Shown: positions 7,033 through 15,236 of the stretch, piece by piece
Numbering within the stretch: the first letter of the stretch is position 1
Layout of the letters: each line of letters begins with the position of its first letter
NCBI GenBank assembly: GCA_937892105.1
Contig: CALAUZ010000368.1
Location: 1-16,749 of the forward strand
DNA: 16,749 bases
From: an uncultured Fretibacterium sp.
GTDB lineage: Bacteria > Synergistota > Synergistia > Synergistales > Aminobacteriaceae
Reading direction: 5' to 3'
The notes under the pieces: generated by a model
The model's database searches: none
What the model was told of the DNA's origin: nothing
The model's input: the letters and a program-made list of their open reading frames with translations, nothing else
Made by a program: the position numbers and the translations under genes

Positions 7033-8212
7033 TTACCACGCTCCATATGTCTGACGCAATATCTTCCTTGAGGCCGGCAAACTTCTGCACAGCTTTATCA
7101 TTATCACGCGGGATTAGTGTTACGGTGTTGGTGTCTGACGCAAAACCTGAACCTTCCGCTGATACATCGTTGGCGAGAATGTAATCGAGATTTTTCCGCG
7201 CTATTTTCGCACGTGCATTTTCAGCAACATTGTCTGTTTCCGCCGCAAAACCTATAAGCACTTGACCATTACGCTTCATCTTTCCAACTTCTGCCGCAAT
7301 ATCATGATTCTGCAAAAGCTCCAACGTAATAACGTCCTTACCTTCACGCTTGATTTTTCGCGGGGCAATTTCCTTCGCCCTGAAATCTCCAACTGCCGCC
7401 GCCTTTACGACATAATTACTCCATTCAAGATTTTCCATTACCGCATTGAGCATTTCATCGGCAGACGTAACGTGAATGACATCAAGCCCATACGTATCAA
7501 CATTAACAGGCCCGGCAATGAGCTTCACTTCCGCTCCCCTGTACCACGCTGAACGCGCCATAGATACTCCCATTTTCCCAGTTGAAGGATTGGAGATGTA
7601 TCGCACAGGGTCAATGTATTCATGAGTAGGGCCAGCCGTAACAAGCACATGTTTTCCGGCCATGTCATGCGGAGAAAGTGCCCTGAATATCTCGTGCATT
7701 ATCTCTTGAGGTTCAGGCATTCTTCCTTTGCCGGAGACACCGCAGGCTAATGCCCCCGATGAAGGCTGTATCACTTTCACACCTCGCAATACCAGTGTGC
7801 GAACGTTCTCCTGTACCGCTGGATTGTCGTACATTGCCTCGTTCATTGCCGGAAACACAAGAACAGGACATGTTGACGCTATTACTGCGGAAGTCAGAAG
7901 GTTGTCTGCAATGCCATGCGCTATTTTTGCGAGAGTATTTGCCGTGCATGGGGAAATTACGAAAACATCTGCCCATTGAGCCAGCTTTATATGGGGTATG
8001 CTTCCGCCAAACAGATCATCGTCCCAGACTTTCCGCCCTGAGAGCGTCTCAAGCGTCATTGGCGCAACGAAATTCTTTGCTGATGATGTAAGTATTGTCT
8101 CTACATCACATTCTGCCCTGCGAATGAGCCTGACAAGTCCTGGAATTTTGTAGGCCGCTATACCGCCAGTTATACCCAGAAGGATTTTGCGGCCATGCTT
8201 GCAGTTATTCAT
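7022..8212 (-). CDS. coaBC: Bifunctional phosphopantothenoylcysteine decarboxylase/synthetase
   Basis: Performs two steps of coenzyme A synthesis: CTP-dependent joining of 4'-phosphopantothenate to cysteine (CoaB), then FMN-dependent decarboxylation (CoaC). The CoaC half (residues 1–180) has the flavoprotein start ILLGITGGIAAYK, the catalytic His in SIPHIKLAQWAD (His74), SPCTANTLAKIAHGIADNLL, PAMNEAMYDNP and the substrate-lid Cys in GALACGVSGKGRM (Cys157). The CoaB half (about 186–396) has LVTAGPTHEYIDPVRYISN, STGKMG, KAAAVGDFR, KIKR and IGFAAET. Length 396 is normal. The start ATG overlaps the rpoZ stop by eight bases and the stop overlaps priA, so the operon is tightly coupled. Confidence 0.95.
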   Translation of the reverse strand: MNNCKHGRKILLGITGGIAAYKIPGLVRLIRRAECDVETILTSSAKNFVAPMTLETLSGRKVWDDDLFGGSIPHIKLAQWADVFVISPCTANTLAKIAHGIADNLLTSAVIASTCPVLVFPAMNEAMYDNPAVQENVRTLVLRGVKVIQPSSGALACGVSGKGRMPEPQEIMHEIFRALSPHDMAGKHVLVTAGPTHEYIDPVRYISNPSTGKMGVSMARSAWYRGAEVKLIAGPVNVDTYGLDVIHVTSADEMLNAVMENLEWSNYVVKAAAVGDFRAKEIAPRKIKREGKDVITLELLQNHDIAAEVGKMKRNGQVLIGFAAETDNVAENARAKIARKNLDYILANDVSAEGSGFASDTNTVTLIPRDNDKAVQKFAGLKEDIASDIWSVVIAH

Positions 8213-8438
8213 TCTCTAATACTACGTCTGTCTGTGTAGATCCCTTGTTGATGGGGCTTCTGTTTTCCTCAATCTCAAGCAGTACATTGGAAATGAAGCG
8301 TTCATTAACGGGATTGGTTTTGTCCATTGACGCTTCCTCGCTCTCACGTCTTGCCTCCGCCGCTACTTTCGCCGTAATCTCGTATTTGTTGTCAGTTCCG
8401 CACTTATCTGCAAGCCATTCCAAATCATAGAACTTCAT
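8205..8438 (-). CDS. rpoZ: RNA polymerase omega subunit
   Basis: A 77-residue protein resembling the omega subunit, which binds the β' C-terminus and helps RNA polymerase assembly. The typical core is NKYEITAKVAAEARRESE, with a later helix NERFISNVLLEIEENR, matching the 'ryaLv..aakRAr' and 'kpv..AleEi..gki' pattern of the family, although divergent. The chosen start ATG at 8438 follows AAGGAGAG with about 10 bases spacing. The frame is open to 8516, but that extension would run through the terminator of the upstream gene. Position directly before coaBC is the usual place for rpoZ, although the expected gmk gene before it is not here. Confidence 0.7.
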   Translation of the reverse strand: MKFYDLEWLADKCGTDNKYEITAKVAAEARRESEEASMDKTNPVNERFISNVLLEIEENRSPINKGSTQTDVVLENE

Positions 8439-8487
8439 GTAATATTCTCTCCTTACCATTGTAATGCCTGTATATTGTACAGCACAG

Positions 8488-8520
8488 AAAAAGGGAGTAC
8501 CCCAATCAACAGGCACTCCC
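8488..8520 (-). terminator. Intrinsic terminator after terD
   Basis: On the minus strand, GGGAGTGCC (8520–8512) pairs with GGTACTCCC (8501–8493) over a 10-base loop, with one G·T wobble, followed by TTTTT (8492–8488). It separates terD from the rpoZ operon, which must therefore have its own promoter in the next 50 bases. TACAAT at 8480–8475 is a possible -10. Confidence 0.85.
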
Positions 8521-8541
8521 AGTGAATTATCCTTTGCGGCT

Positions 8542-9117
8542 CTACACGTTTACCCCAAAATTCAGGCACAATGCCCGCAGCCCCCCTTTGAAGCCTGAAC
8601 CGATAGCGTTGAACTTCCATTCACCAGCCTGACGGTACAATTCACCAACTACTACAGCCGTCTCAATGGAAAAATCCTCGCCCAAGTCATAACGGATTAA
8701 CTCTTTGCCGCTAGTCTCGTCAAATATGTGTATATATGCGTTCGAGACCTGCCCGAAATTCTGCTTGCGTTGTTCGGCCTCATGTATTGTTACGGTGAAG
8801 GCTACCTTGTCAATGTTGCCTGGTAACTTGCTCAGGTCTACCTTTATCTGCTCATCGTCCCCGTCTCCTGCTCCTGTGAGGTTGTCGCCCATGTGCAGAA
8901 CTGCACCGGACGAATGTTTGAGGTTGTTGTAGAACACGAAATCTGCGTCATTCAGGACTTTGCCGTTCACTCCGAGAAGAAATGCCGCCGCGTCAAGGTC
9001 AAAATCATGTCCGCCATCGTACTTCTTAACGTCCCAGCCTAATCCTACAAGAATTTTGGACAATCCTGGATTATTCTTCGTGAGGTCAACTTTCTGACCT
9101 TTGAACAGACTTATCAT
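8542..9117 (-). CDS. terD: TerD-family calcium-binding stress protein
   Basis: A 191-residue TerD-domain protein, the normal size for a single-domain member. Family hallmarks are visible: the β-sandwich start [37 protein letters not shown], the acidic Ca2+-binding region [20 protein letters not shown] and the ending [14 protein letters not shown]. TerD-type proteins bind calcium and are linked to tellurite, phage and stress resistance in ter operons, but their biochemical role is not settled. Here the gene stands alone, with its own promoter (TGCTATAAT) and terminator and no terA/B/C/Z neighbour, so a tellurite function should not be assumed. The start ATG follows AAAGGAGG at 11 bases. Confidence 0.9.
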   Translation of the reverse strand: MISLFKGQKVDLTKNNPGLSKILVGLGWDVKKYDGGHDFDLDAAAFLLGVNGKVLNDADFVFYNNLKHSSGAVLHMGDNLTGAGDGDDEQIKVDLSKLPGNIDKVAFTVTIHEAEQRKQNFGQVSNAYIHIFDETSGKELIRYDLGEDFSIETAVVVGELYRQAGEWKFNAIGSGFKGGLRALCLNFGVNV

Positions 9118-9151
9118 TAGTTATTCTGCCTCCTTTGGGGAAATTTTCGAT

Positions 9152-9160
9152 ATTATAGCA
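9152..9160 (-). promoter_or_regulatory. Extended -10 promoter of terD
   Basis: Minus-strand TGCTATAAT gives a perfect TATAAT with a TG extension, about 35 bases before the terD start. A -35 element is not evident (CTTAAA, 17 bases upstream, is weak). Confidence 0.55.
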
Positions 9161-9185
9161 AAATCCCCCTGCCCTTTAAGAGTTG

Positions 9186-9194
9186 TGTCATAAT
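9186..9194 (+). promoter_or_regulatory. Candidate extended -10 promoter of the BASS-family gene
   Basis: TGTCATAAT has the TGn extension and five of six TATAAT bases, about 39 bases before the ATG at 9233. It lies back-to-back with the terD promoter, so both may compete for or share regulation. Confidence 0.4.
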
Positions 9195-9232
9195 ATCCCG
9201 CATATCACAAATTTTCATGGAAGGTGATTATT

Positions 9233-10165
9233 ATGGATATTCTCCGCAAAATAAGCGGACTTTTAGGGCGTTACATGGCCGCAATCGTAGTTGTCGTTAC
9301 CCTTCTGGCATTATTCGTGCCTCAGTCGTCATTATGGATACAGGCCGGCTGGATTAACCCTCTGTTAATGATCGTAATGTTCGGAATGGGTTTGACGCTC
9401 AACTGGGAGGACTTCAGGCTCGTATTCACACAGCCAAAGTATATACTGCTGGGGTGCCTCGCACAGTTCCTCATAATGCCCGCACTTGCTTGGGGGTTAA
9501 GCCTTGCATTCAGCCTTGATGTTGCGCTGATGGCAGGAGTAGTTCTTGTCGGGACATGTCCCGGCGGAACTTCAAGCAACGTAATCACATACCTGTCAAA
9601 AGGAGACGTTGCACTCAGCGTAGGAATGACTAGCGTAAACACACTTCTTGCGCCTTTCATTACACCAGCAATAACGTACTTCATTCTGCGCGCGACAATA
9701 AGTGTTGACGTTGTTGCAATGTTCATGTCGATAGTACAGGTTGTTATAGTGCCGATAGTTTTCGGTTTCATCATCAACAAACTGTTCTCCAATCTCACGA
9801 AAAACCTCGTAGATGTTCTTCCTGCAGTCAGCGTAACGGCAATCTGCCTCATTGTTGCGTGTGTTGTGTCGCATAATGCAGAACGTATATTATCGACAGG
9901 GTGGCTTGTGTTTGCTGTGGTGATACTGCATAACATTCTGGGCTACCTTTGCGGGTTCATTCTAGGGAAGGTAATCGGTCTCAGCACCTCTCGGACTAAG
10001 GCAATCTCAATCGAGGTTGGAATGCAGAACTCCGGACTTGCGACGAGCCTTGCGGGGTCAACGTTCCCTGATTTGGCGATGGCTACAGTACCTGGCGCGT
10101 TGTTCAGCGTTTGGCACAATATTTCGGGTGCATTGCTTGCGAGTGTGTATCGCAGGTGGGAATAG
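9233..10165 (+). CDS. Bile acid:sodium symporter (BASS) family transporter
   Basis: A 310-residue membrane protein with about nine or ten hydrophobic helices. Two signature regions of the SBF/BASS fold are clear: VGTCPGGTSSNVITYLSKGD, the first crossover and Na+-binding motif, and SIEVGMQNSGLATSLA, the second crossover. WINPLLMIVMFGMGLTLNWEDF is also typical. Bacterial members couple Na+ entry to uptake of organic anions such as bile acids, pantoate or keto acids. The substrate cannot be read from the sequence. I prefer ATG 9233, preceded by GGAAGG at eight bases, over GTG 9224, which would lie inside that ribosome binding site. The gene is divergent from terD and appears to be transcribed alone. 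Confidence 0.9.
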   Translation: MDILRKISGLLGRYMAAIVVVVTLLALFVPQSSLWIQAGWINPLLMIVMFGMGLTLNWEDFRLVFTQPKYILLGCLAQFLIMPALAWGLSLAFSLDVALMAGVVLVGTCPGGTSSNVITYLSKGDVALSVGMTSVNTLLAPFITPAITYFILRATISVDVVAMFMSIVQVVIVPIVFGFIINKLFSNLTKNLVDVLPAVSVTAICLIVACVVSHNAERILSTGWLVFAVVILHNILGYLCGFILGKVIGLSTSRTKAISIEVGMQNSGLATSLAGSTFPDLAMATVPGALFSVWHNISGALLASVYRRWE

Positions 10166-10175
10166 CAACGTATAC

Positions 10176-10232
10176 TGCCTCCCCTGCGTAAGGGGAGGTG
10201 CTAAGCGTAGTGAAGCGGTGAGGTCGTTGAAG
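10176..10232. repeat. Repeat-like palindromic element / hairpin downstream of the transporter gene
   Basis: CCTCCCC (10178–10184) and GGGGAGG (10192–10198) form a perfect 7-base-pair hairpin with a seven-base loop, followed by GCTAAGCGTAGTGAAGCGG and GTGAGGTCGTT. The arrangement is of the kind seen in dispersed non-coding repeats of gut bacteria. No second copy lies in this window. There is no T tract after the hairpin, so it is not a classic terminator. The repeat call rests on general resemblance. Confidence 0.45.
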
Positions 10233-10287
10233 CGGATATGTTATTGTTATGGCTTATTGCTGGCCACATTATTATGTATTTTTACGC

Positions 10288-10316
10288 TTAGAATACCATT
10301 TTAATAATCATAAAAT
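10288..10316 (+). promoter_or_regulatory. Weak promoter candidate for the secreted protein gene
   Basis: TTAGAA (10288–10293) and TAAAAT (10311–10316) are separated by 17 bases in a very AT-rich leader. The -35 matches only half of the consensus. The rest of the 182-base gap holds the palindromic element and no gene. Confidence 0.25.
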
Positions 10317-10347
10317 GCATAAAATTTATAAGGAGGAAATTTGTGCG

Positions 10348-11013
10348 ATGAAAAAAATATTTGTTGTGATGTTAATCTCGTTGTATGCAAGTACGTGTTT
10401 CGCAGACACAGTTACAGAAACAGCAGAAAAATTCGAGAGAATGACCCCCGAAGAACAGGCAAGATTCATGGAGATCATCAATCACCCTGTTCATAGTAAA
10501 CAAGATGACAATGTAAAAAACGGAGTGCAGGGAGGAGATATTCTTAAACCGCAGCCCGCTAAAACTTCAACACCTAGAACTAAAACACCTGCTTCAAATT
10601 TGCACCCGCAAAAAGGAGACCGCAAATATCAGGCTTGGGACGATGTAAAGGACATATGGTACGAAGGGGCACTGCGTCAACTAACAAACTGGCAGTTCAG
10701 TAAGGAGAGTGTTAAAGTAGAGCTTATTGACAAAAATGGCAAACGCGTTGGAGGGCCTTACACTATAAAACCTTACAAGCCTGGACATCCTGAAGCTGGC
10801 TATACGTTTGGGAGAGCAGTACAGGCAAGAACTCAGATAGTTGTCCCTGAAGGTTGTGTAATTCATGGCAATCCCCAGTACGTGAATAGTGATGAAGATC
10901 CTGCTGCGTTTGGATCTGGCGAAATAATGTACTTCGAGAGCAAAGATCCAGGCGCAGGTTTCACCATATTCCCATATGATAATGGAAAATGGAGACAGGA
11001 AGTCGGCCTTTAA
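10348..11013 (+). CDS. Secreted protein of unknown function
   Basis: A 221-residue protein whose start is fixed by the strong AAGGAGG (10330–10336) before ATG 10348. The longer upstream frame lacks a comparable site. Residues 1–19 form a signal peptide (KKIFVVMLISLYAST, ending CFA), so the product is probably periplasmic or exported. Residues about 20–45 are helical and charged (ETAEKFERMTPEEQARFMEI). A Lys/Thr/Pro-rich linker follows (about 63–90). The C-terminal 120 residues look like a compact β-rich domain (VKVELIDKNGKRVGGPY, TQIVVPEGCVIHG, GEIMYFESKDPGAGF). I recognise no family and no catalytic motif. There are only two Cys outside the signal peptide region or in it, so disulphide bonding is not obvious. 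The gene stands alone between the repeat-like element and the rimP operon promoter. Confidence 0.8.
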   Translation: MKKIFVVMLISLYASTCFADTVTETAEKFERMTPEEQARFMEIINHPVHSKQDDNVKNGVQGGDILKPQPAKTSTPRTKTPASNLHPQKGDRKYQAWDDVKDIWYEGALRQLTNWQFSKESVKVELIDKNGKRVGGPYTIKPYKPGHPEAGYTFGRAVQARTQIVVPEGCVIHGNPQYVNSDEDPAAFGSGEIMYFESKDPGAGFTIFPYDNGKWRQEVGL

Positions 11014-11029
11014 TTTCAGCCTTCGATAC

Positions 11030-11058
11030 TTGTCAAGGAGGAAATTTGCGCGTATAAT
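11030..11058 (+). promoter_or_regulatory. Sigma-70-type promoter of the rimP–nusA–infB operon
   Basis: TTGTCA (11030–11035), a 17-base spacer and TATAAT (11053–11058) form a near-consensus promoter, one mismatch in twelve. Transcription would start near 11065, about 70 bases before rimP. It is the best promoter match in the window. Confidence 0.75.
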
Positions 11059-11086
11059 CCACGTAATTTCATGACAATTAAGCGTG

Positions 11087-11117
11087 AAAGGAGTTGGGAT
11101 AGTCCCGCTCCTTTTTT
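11087..11117 (+). terminator. Terminator-like hairpin in the rimP operon leader (possible attenuator)
   Basis: AAAGGAG (11087–11093) pairs with CTCCTTT (11108–11114), with an inner stem GGGA/TCCC, followed by six T in total. It lies between the strong promoter at 11030–11058 and the rimP start. It would end transcripts of the upstream gene and also those starting at the operon promoter, unless read through. A regulatory attenuation role is inference. Confidence 0.75.
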
Positions 11118-11136
11118 GTTATGACGGAGTTTATAT

Positions 11137-11682
11137 GTGAGAGAGAATATATTTATGATGGAAGATTCACAGATTTTGCTAAAACACATCGAGGACATAG
11201 TAACAGGCTTGGGCTACGAATGCGTACACGTCTCAATCCGCACCGACTTCGGACGGCTCAAACTGCAAATCCTCATTGACACTCTCGGAGGCATAAGCGC
11301 GGGTGATTGCGAACTCGTCTCAGGCCACGTCAACAAATATCTCGATGAGACAGCAGACTTTCCCGAACTCGACAAGGGACGATGGTATCTCGAAGTCAGT
11401 TCGCCGGGAATTGAGAGGCCGCTGTATCGCATTGAGGATTACATGAGGTTTCAGGGACGTGAGGCACGCATAAGACTGTCGAAACTCTTTGACGGACGAA
11501 AGACTTTCACGGGGATAATAAATGGCGTTAATGATGATGCCGTTGTTATTCTCAGTGAAGGTACGGAGAAGACTATACCATTTTCATCAATAAAGGGAGG
11601 AAATTTAGTATACAGATTTGAAGATGAAAACAAGGACAACGGTAAGCCTAAAGGTAGAAAAAAGAGGAGGGAGAACAAATAA
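11137..11682 (+). CDS. rimP: Ribosome maturation factor RimP
   Basis: RimP helps assemble the 30S subunit by binding ribosomal protein S12 and shaping the central pseudoknot. The 181-residue product has the N-terminal domain with LGYECVHVSI, then GGISAGDCELVSGHVNKYLD, the signature YLEVSSPGIERPL (about 84–96) and an SH3-like C-terminal domain (FTGIINGVNDDAVVIL) ending in a Lys/Arg-rich tail. The GTG at 11137 has GGAG seven bases before it and is preferred; ATG at 11155 or 11158 is possible. Its stop overlaps the nusA ATG in TAATG, the usual gene order. Confidence 0.93.
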   Translation: MRENIFMMEDSQILLKHIEDIVTGLGYECVHVSIRTDFGRLKLQILIDTLGGISAGDCELVSGHVNKYLDETADFPELDKGRWYLEVSSPGIERPLYRIEDYMRFQGREARIRLSKLFDGRKTFTGIINGVNDDAVVILSEGTEKTIPFSSIKGGNLVYRFEDENKDNGKPKGRKKRRENK

Positions 11683-12812
11683 TGCGTCTCGGACGTGAAT
11701 TTATTGAAGCCCTTGATATGCTTGCGGAAGAACGAGGGCTTGACGTTAAAGTAATAATCTCTACGCTTGAGGCAGCGTTATCATCGGCCTATAACAGAAA
11801 GTATCACCCAGTTACATCGTCAGGAGCTCCAGGCGAGAAATCTACAGAAATACGCGTAGACCATAAAACTGGTGATATTATCGTGAATGAGCTTCGCAAA
11901 GTCGTTGATGAACTCAATGATCCGGAAAGAGAAATTACACTCAGTGATGCCAGAGCAATAGACAAATCGGCAGAAATCGGAAGCATTCTCAGGATTGAGC
12001 GCAGCCCATCGGATTTTGGGAGGATTGCGGCACAGACAGCTCGCCAGGTAATAACCCAGAGGCTCAGGGACGAGGAACGCAGAGTAGTGTACAGCACATT
12101 TGTTGACAGGGTTGGGGATATGGTGAACGGTACAGTGTTCAAGACAGATGGCGAACAGGTCATAATACACCTCAATGACAAAACAGATGCCATTCTTCCC
12201 AAACGCGAGAAGATACAGGGTGAAAAGTATATAACCGGCTCTGTGATGAAGTTCTACGTTCTCGATGTCAAAAACCATATGAGAGGCCCTAAAATTACCG
12301 TATCACGTACTCACCCAGGTTTGCTCAAAAGGTTAATGGAGTTTGAGATACCCGAAATACAACAGGGTGTTGTCGAGATAAAGAACGTTGTCAGGGACGG
12401 CGGACTGCGCGCAAAAGTATCCCTCCTATCTCTTGATCCCGATGTAGACCCTGTAGGTGCATGTGTCGGCAACGGAGGAGTACGCATAAAGGCCGTAAGT
12501 TCCGCGTTGAGAAACGAGAAGATTGATGTTATCGTTTACAGTCCTGACCCTCTAGTGTACATAAGGAATGCGTTATCGCCGGCACAGGTTATTCGCGTTG
12601 AGCCTGTACTGGATCATGAGAAGGAAGCTACGGTATACGTATACCCAGACCAGTTATCTCTCGCAATAGGCAAGGCCGGACAGAATGTAAGGCTGGCGGC
12701 AAAGCTGACGGGCTGGAAGGTAAACATCAGCACTGTTGAACCCGACAGAATGCCGACGCTCAAAGACATATTCCATGACGTATTCGATGAGAACGAGAAC
12801 GAAAAGCACTAA
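11682..12812 (+). CDS. nusA: Transcription termination/antitermination factor NusA
   Basis: NusA binds RNA polymerase and modulates pausing, termination and antitermination. The 376 residues give the core architecture: an RNA-polymerase-binding N-terminal domain (1–about 135), an S1 domain (about 143–210, [20 protein letters not shown]), KH1 with [17 protein letters not shown] (256–272) and KH2 with [20 protein letters not shown] (325–344). There are no C-terminal acidic repeats, as is normal outside Proteobacteria. The KH1 loop reads VGNGGVRI rather than the usual VGxRGxRI. NusA commonly regulates its own operon, which fits the hairpin in the leader. Confidence 0.95.
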   Translation: MRLGREFIEALDMLAEERGLDVKVIISTLEAALSSAYNRKYHPVTSSGAPGEKSTEIRVDHKTGDIIVNELRKVVDELNDPEREITLSDARAIDKSAEIGSILRIERSPSDFGRIAAQTARQVITQRLRDEERRVVYSTFVDRVGDMVNGTVFKTDGEQVIIHLNDKTDAILPKREKIQGEKYITGSVMKFYVLDVKNHMRGPKITVSRTHPGLLKRLMEFEIPEIQQGVVEIKNVVRDGGLRAKVSLLSLDPDVDPVGACVGNGGVRIKAVSSALRNEKIDVIVYSPDPLVYIRNALSPAQVIRVEPVLDHEKEATVYVYPDQLSLAIGKAGQNVRLAAKLTGWKVNISTVEPDRMPTLKDIFHDVFDENENEKH

Positions 12813-13377
12813 GCATGTTCCTGAAAGATCATGTGCCGTATGCCGTGTGAAGTCGGAAAAGAATAACCTCATAAGGATAGTACGAAGTCCCGATGGCCGT
12901 GCGGTGATAGACATTGCAGGCAAACTGCCTGGAAGAGGAACATATATTTGCCCCGATGATGACTGCATAGACCGTGCGGAGAAGTCAGGAAATCTCAGCC
13001 ATGCTATAGGTACGGCTATACAGGCAGAATTTTGGCAGGAACTCAGGGATTACGCGAGGAATGCAGGAGTAAACGTTGGACTTAAAGTGCGTTCAGTGCT
13101 TGGGCTTGCAAGGAAATCAGGGTCTCTCCTCATTGGGACGGACAACATAGAAGGTTTCAGGCGCAAAGTGTTGGTTATGACAGCGTTGGATTGTTCCGAG
13201 AACGTGAAGGGTTTTGCCTCATCACGGGAGAATATTACGCTGGACATGAATATGGAAGAATTATCGGCAGTTATTGGGACTAGGGGCGGCGTTCAGGTTG
13301 TAGGGCTGCCCCTAAATTCAGGCTTTGCAAAAAAGTTAATGAGCCTGTATATCGGGAAAGGAGAAAATGCCATTTGA
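12787..13377 (+). CDS. YlxR–L7Ae fusion RNA-binding protein
   Basis: A 196-residue fusion of two proteins usually encoded separately between nusA and infB. Residues 10–90 are YlxR (DUF448): [20 protein letters not shown] and the GRGTYIC loop with Cys16/Cys19/Cys55/Cys60. Residues about 96–190 are an L7Ae/YlxQ-type kink-turn RNA-binding domain ([26 protein letters not shown]). The frame is open to ATG 12736, but [16 protein letters not shown] from 12787 matches the normal YlxR N-terminus. No start has a clear Shine-Dalgarno, so translation probably depends on nusA, which overlaps by 26 bases. The role is likely linked to ribosome or RNase P RNA, but this is inferred from the families. Confidence 0.88.
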   Translation: MRTRTKSTKHVPERSCAVCRVKSEKNNLIRIVRSPDGRAVIDIAGKLPGRGTYICPDDDCIDRAEKSGNLSHAIGTAIQAEFWQELRDYARNAGVNVGLKVRSVLGLARKSGSLLIGTDNIEGFRRKVLVMTALDCSENVKGFASSRENITLDMNMEELSAVIGTRGGVQVVGLPLNSGFAKKLMSLYIGKGENAI

Positions 13378-15236
13378 ATAACAAGATAAGAATCTACGAC
13401 TTAGCCAGAAAATTGAATAAGAGCAACAAGGAATTATTAGCCGTACTTCAGCAGCTTGATGTACCCGTGAAATCACATTCAAGCTCAATAGACGAGGAGA
13501 CAGCAAAGATAGTGGAGAATATCCTCAATGAGGCCAGCGAAGCAAAATCTCAGGAGAAAAAACAGCACGGAAATGAACCCTCTAAACCTAAGCCTGAGAA
13601 GTCCGCCAAGCCTCAGAAGCAGCATGACCGCAGAAATATGCCGCAAAATCCTCCAGCACCCCCAGTTTCCCCGAAGAATACAACGCCAGACATTAAGCCG
13701 GATACTCCGAATAAGCCTCAGCCCGTACTCTCTGAACGTCCCCCGATAATTACTGTCATGGGCCATGTGGATCACGGCAAAACTACCCTGCTGGACAACA
13801 TTCGGCATTCAAGCATTGCTGCCCACGAAGCTGGCGGAATTACCCAGCATATAGGCGCGTATGTCGTAATGCAGGACGGAAAACCCATAGTCTTCCTCGA
13901 TACGCCCGGACATGAAGCGTTCACGGCCATGCGTGCAAGAGGTGCAGGGGTAACGGACATAGTAATTCTCGTTATCGGTGCAGATGACGGAGTTATGCCT
14001 CAGACAAGGGAGGCCATTGACCACATTAAAGCCGCAGGAGTTCCATTAGTCGTCGCAATCAACAAAATAGACAAGCAGGGGGCTAAACCTGACCGTGTAC
14101 GACAGCAGTTGAGCGAACTTGGCATATTTACGGAAGGCTGGGGCGGAGATGTCGGTGCAGTTGAGATTTCGGCAAAACAGGGTATAGGTGTGCCTGACCT
14201 TCTGGAACGCGTGCTGCTTGAAGCTGAAATGCAGGAACTTAAAGCTGACCCCAACGCTGACCCCAAAGGCGTGGTTATTGAGGCTCGTCTCGACAAAGGA
14301 AAAGGCCCCGTCGCAACCGTAATCGTGAAGAATGGTACGCTCAAGGCAGGCGACATTGTTCTTTTCAACTCTACATGGGGAAAGACGCGTGCATTGTTCG
14401 ATTGGGCTGGGAAAGGTCTCAAAAAAGCAGGCCCAAGCACACCAGTTGAAATTCTGGGACTTGACGGAGTGCCTAATCCAGGTGAGACATTCAGGGTTGT
14501 GAAGTCTGAACGTGAGGCAAGAGATGCTATTGCTCAGGCGAAAATTAATGAGCGCGACGCACTCGCTGACGTTAAGAAGGCATCGTTCGAGGATTTATAT
14601 TCCAACCTCGAAGAAGGACAGCTCCCCCATCTTAACTTGGTCGTAAAGTGTGATGTTCAGGGTTCACTTGAGGCATTGTGCGCGGTTCTTGAGAAACTGG
14701 CAACGAATGAAGTTGGCGTGTCAATCGTTCACAGAGGAGTTGGACGAATTGCAGAAAGCGACGTAATGCTCGCTTCAGCCTCAAACGCCGTAATCGTCGG
14801 CTTCAACGTCAGGCCGGACAGCAACGCAAAACGCATAGCAGACCTTAGCGGTGTAGAAATCAGAATATACAACGTAATCTATGACGTAATTGATGATGTC
14901 AAAGCCGCAATGTCAGGCCTCCTAAAGCCGGTGTTGCGTGAGGATACTCTGGGAGAAGTCGAGGTGCGAAAACTCTTCCGTGTCCCGAAAGTTGGAACGG
15001 TTGCAGGTTCACACGTTACGCGCGGTCTTGTCAGGAGAACTGCTAAAGTACGTGTCATACGGGACGGCATAGTCATATGGGACGGAAAGATAGCTTCTCT
15101 GCATCATGAGAAGGACGAGGCTCGCGAACTTAAAGCCGGAATGGACTGCGGAATATCACTCGAAGGTTTCCAGGACTTCAGGGAAGGGGATATTCTTGAA
15201 GTCTACGATGTCATAGAGGAGAAGCGCGCACTGTAA
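13374..15236 (+). CDS. infB: Translation initiation factor IF-2
   Basis: GTPase that brings initiator tRNA to the 30S subunit and promotes 50S joining. The 620 residues are short for the family. An IF2-N module occupies 1–50 ([33 protein letters not shown]), a Lys/Pro/Gln linker 51–120, and the G domain follows. GTPase motifs: GHVDHGKT (130–137), DTPGH (176–180), NKID (230–233) and SAK (266–268). After these come the β-barrel and C-terminal domains ([38 protein letters not shown]-like region; [15 protein letters not shown]). The TTG start overlaps the upstream stop in TTGA and has AAAGGAG about 11 bases before it. An ATG at 13367 leads only to a four-codon frame. Confidence 0.97.
   Translation: MNNKIRIYDLARKLNKSNKELLAVLQQLDVPVKSHSSSIDEETAKIVENILNEASEAKSQEKKQHGNEPSKPKPEKSAKPQKQHDRRNMPQNPPAPPVSPKNTTPDIKPDTPNKPQPVLSERPPIITVMGHVDHGKTTLLDNIRHSSIAAHEAGGITQHIGAYVVMQDGKPIVFLDTPGHEAFTAMRARGAGVTDIVILVIGADDGVMPQTREAIDHIKAAGVPLVVAINKIDKQGAKPDRVRQQLSELGIFTEGWGGDVGAVEISAKQGIGVPDLLERVLLEAEMQELKADPNADPKGVVIEARLDKGKGPVATVIVKNGTLKAGDIVLFNSTWGKTRALFDWAGKGLKKAGPSTPVEILGLDGVPNPGETFRVVKSEREARDAIAQAKINERDALADVKKASFEDLYSNLEEGQLPHLNLVVKCDVQGSLEALCAVLEKLATNEVGVSIVHRGVGRIAESDVMLASASNAVIVGFNVRPDSNAKRIADLSGVEIRIYNVIYDVIDDVKAAMSGLLKPVLREDTLGEVEVRKLFRVPKVGTVAGSHVTRGLVRRTAKVRVIRDGIVIWDGKIASLHHEKDEARELKAGMDCGISLEGFQDFREGDILEVYDVIEEKRAL

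Noticed and set aside
8468..8482. Inverted repeat CTGTA-TATTG-TACAG before rpoZ, as an operator
   Set aside because: Five-base arms in AT-rich sequence are expected by chance, and no regulator is nearby. It overlaps the possible -10 but is too weak to call.
8205..8516. Longer N-terminus for the omega subunit starting at 8516
   Set aside because: It would start inside the terD terminator and lacks a ribosome binding site; ATG 8438 has AAGGAG.
8542..10165. A ter-type tellurite or phage resistance island
   Set aside because: Only one TerD gene is present, with its own promoter and terminator. No other ter or defence gene adjoins.
11014..11136. A tRNA gene before rimP (as metY in E. coli)
   Set aside because: The 123 bases hold a promoter and a terminator hairpin. 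No cloverleaf or T-loop GTTCGA-type motif is present.
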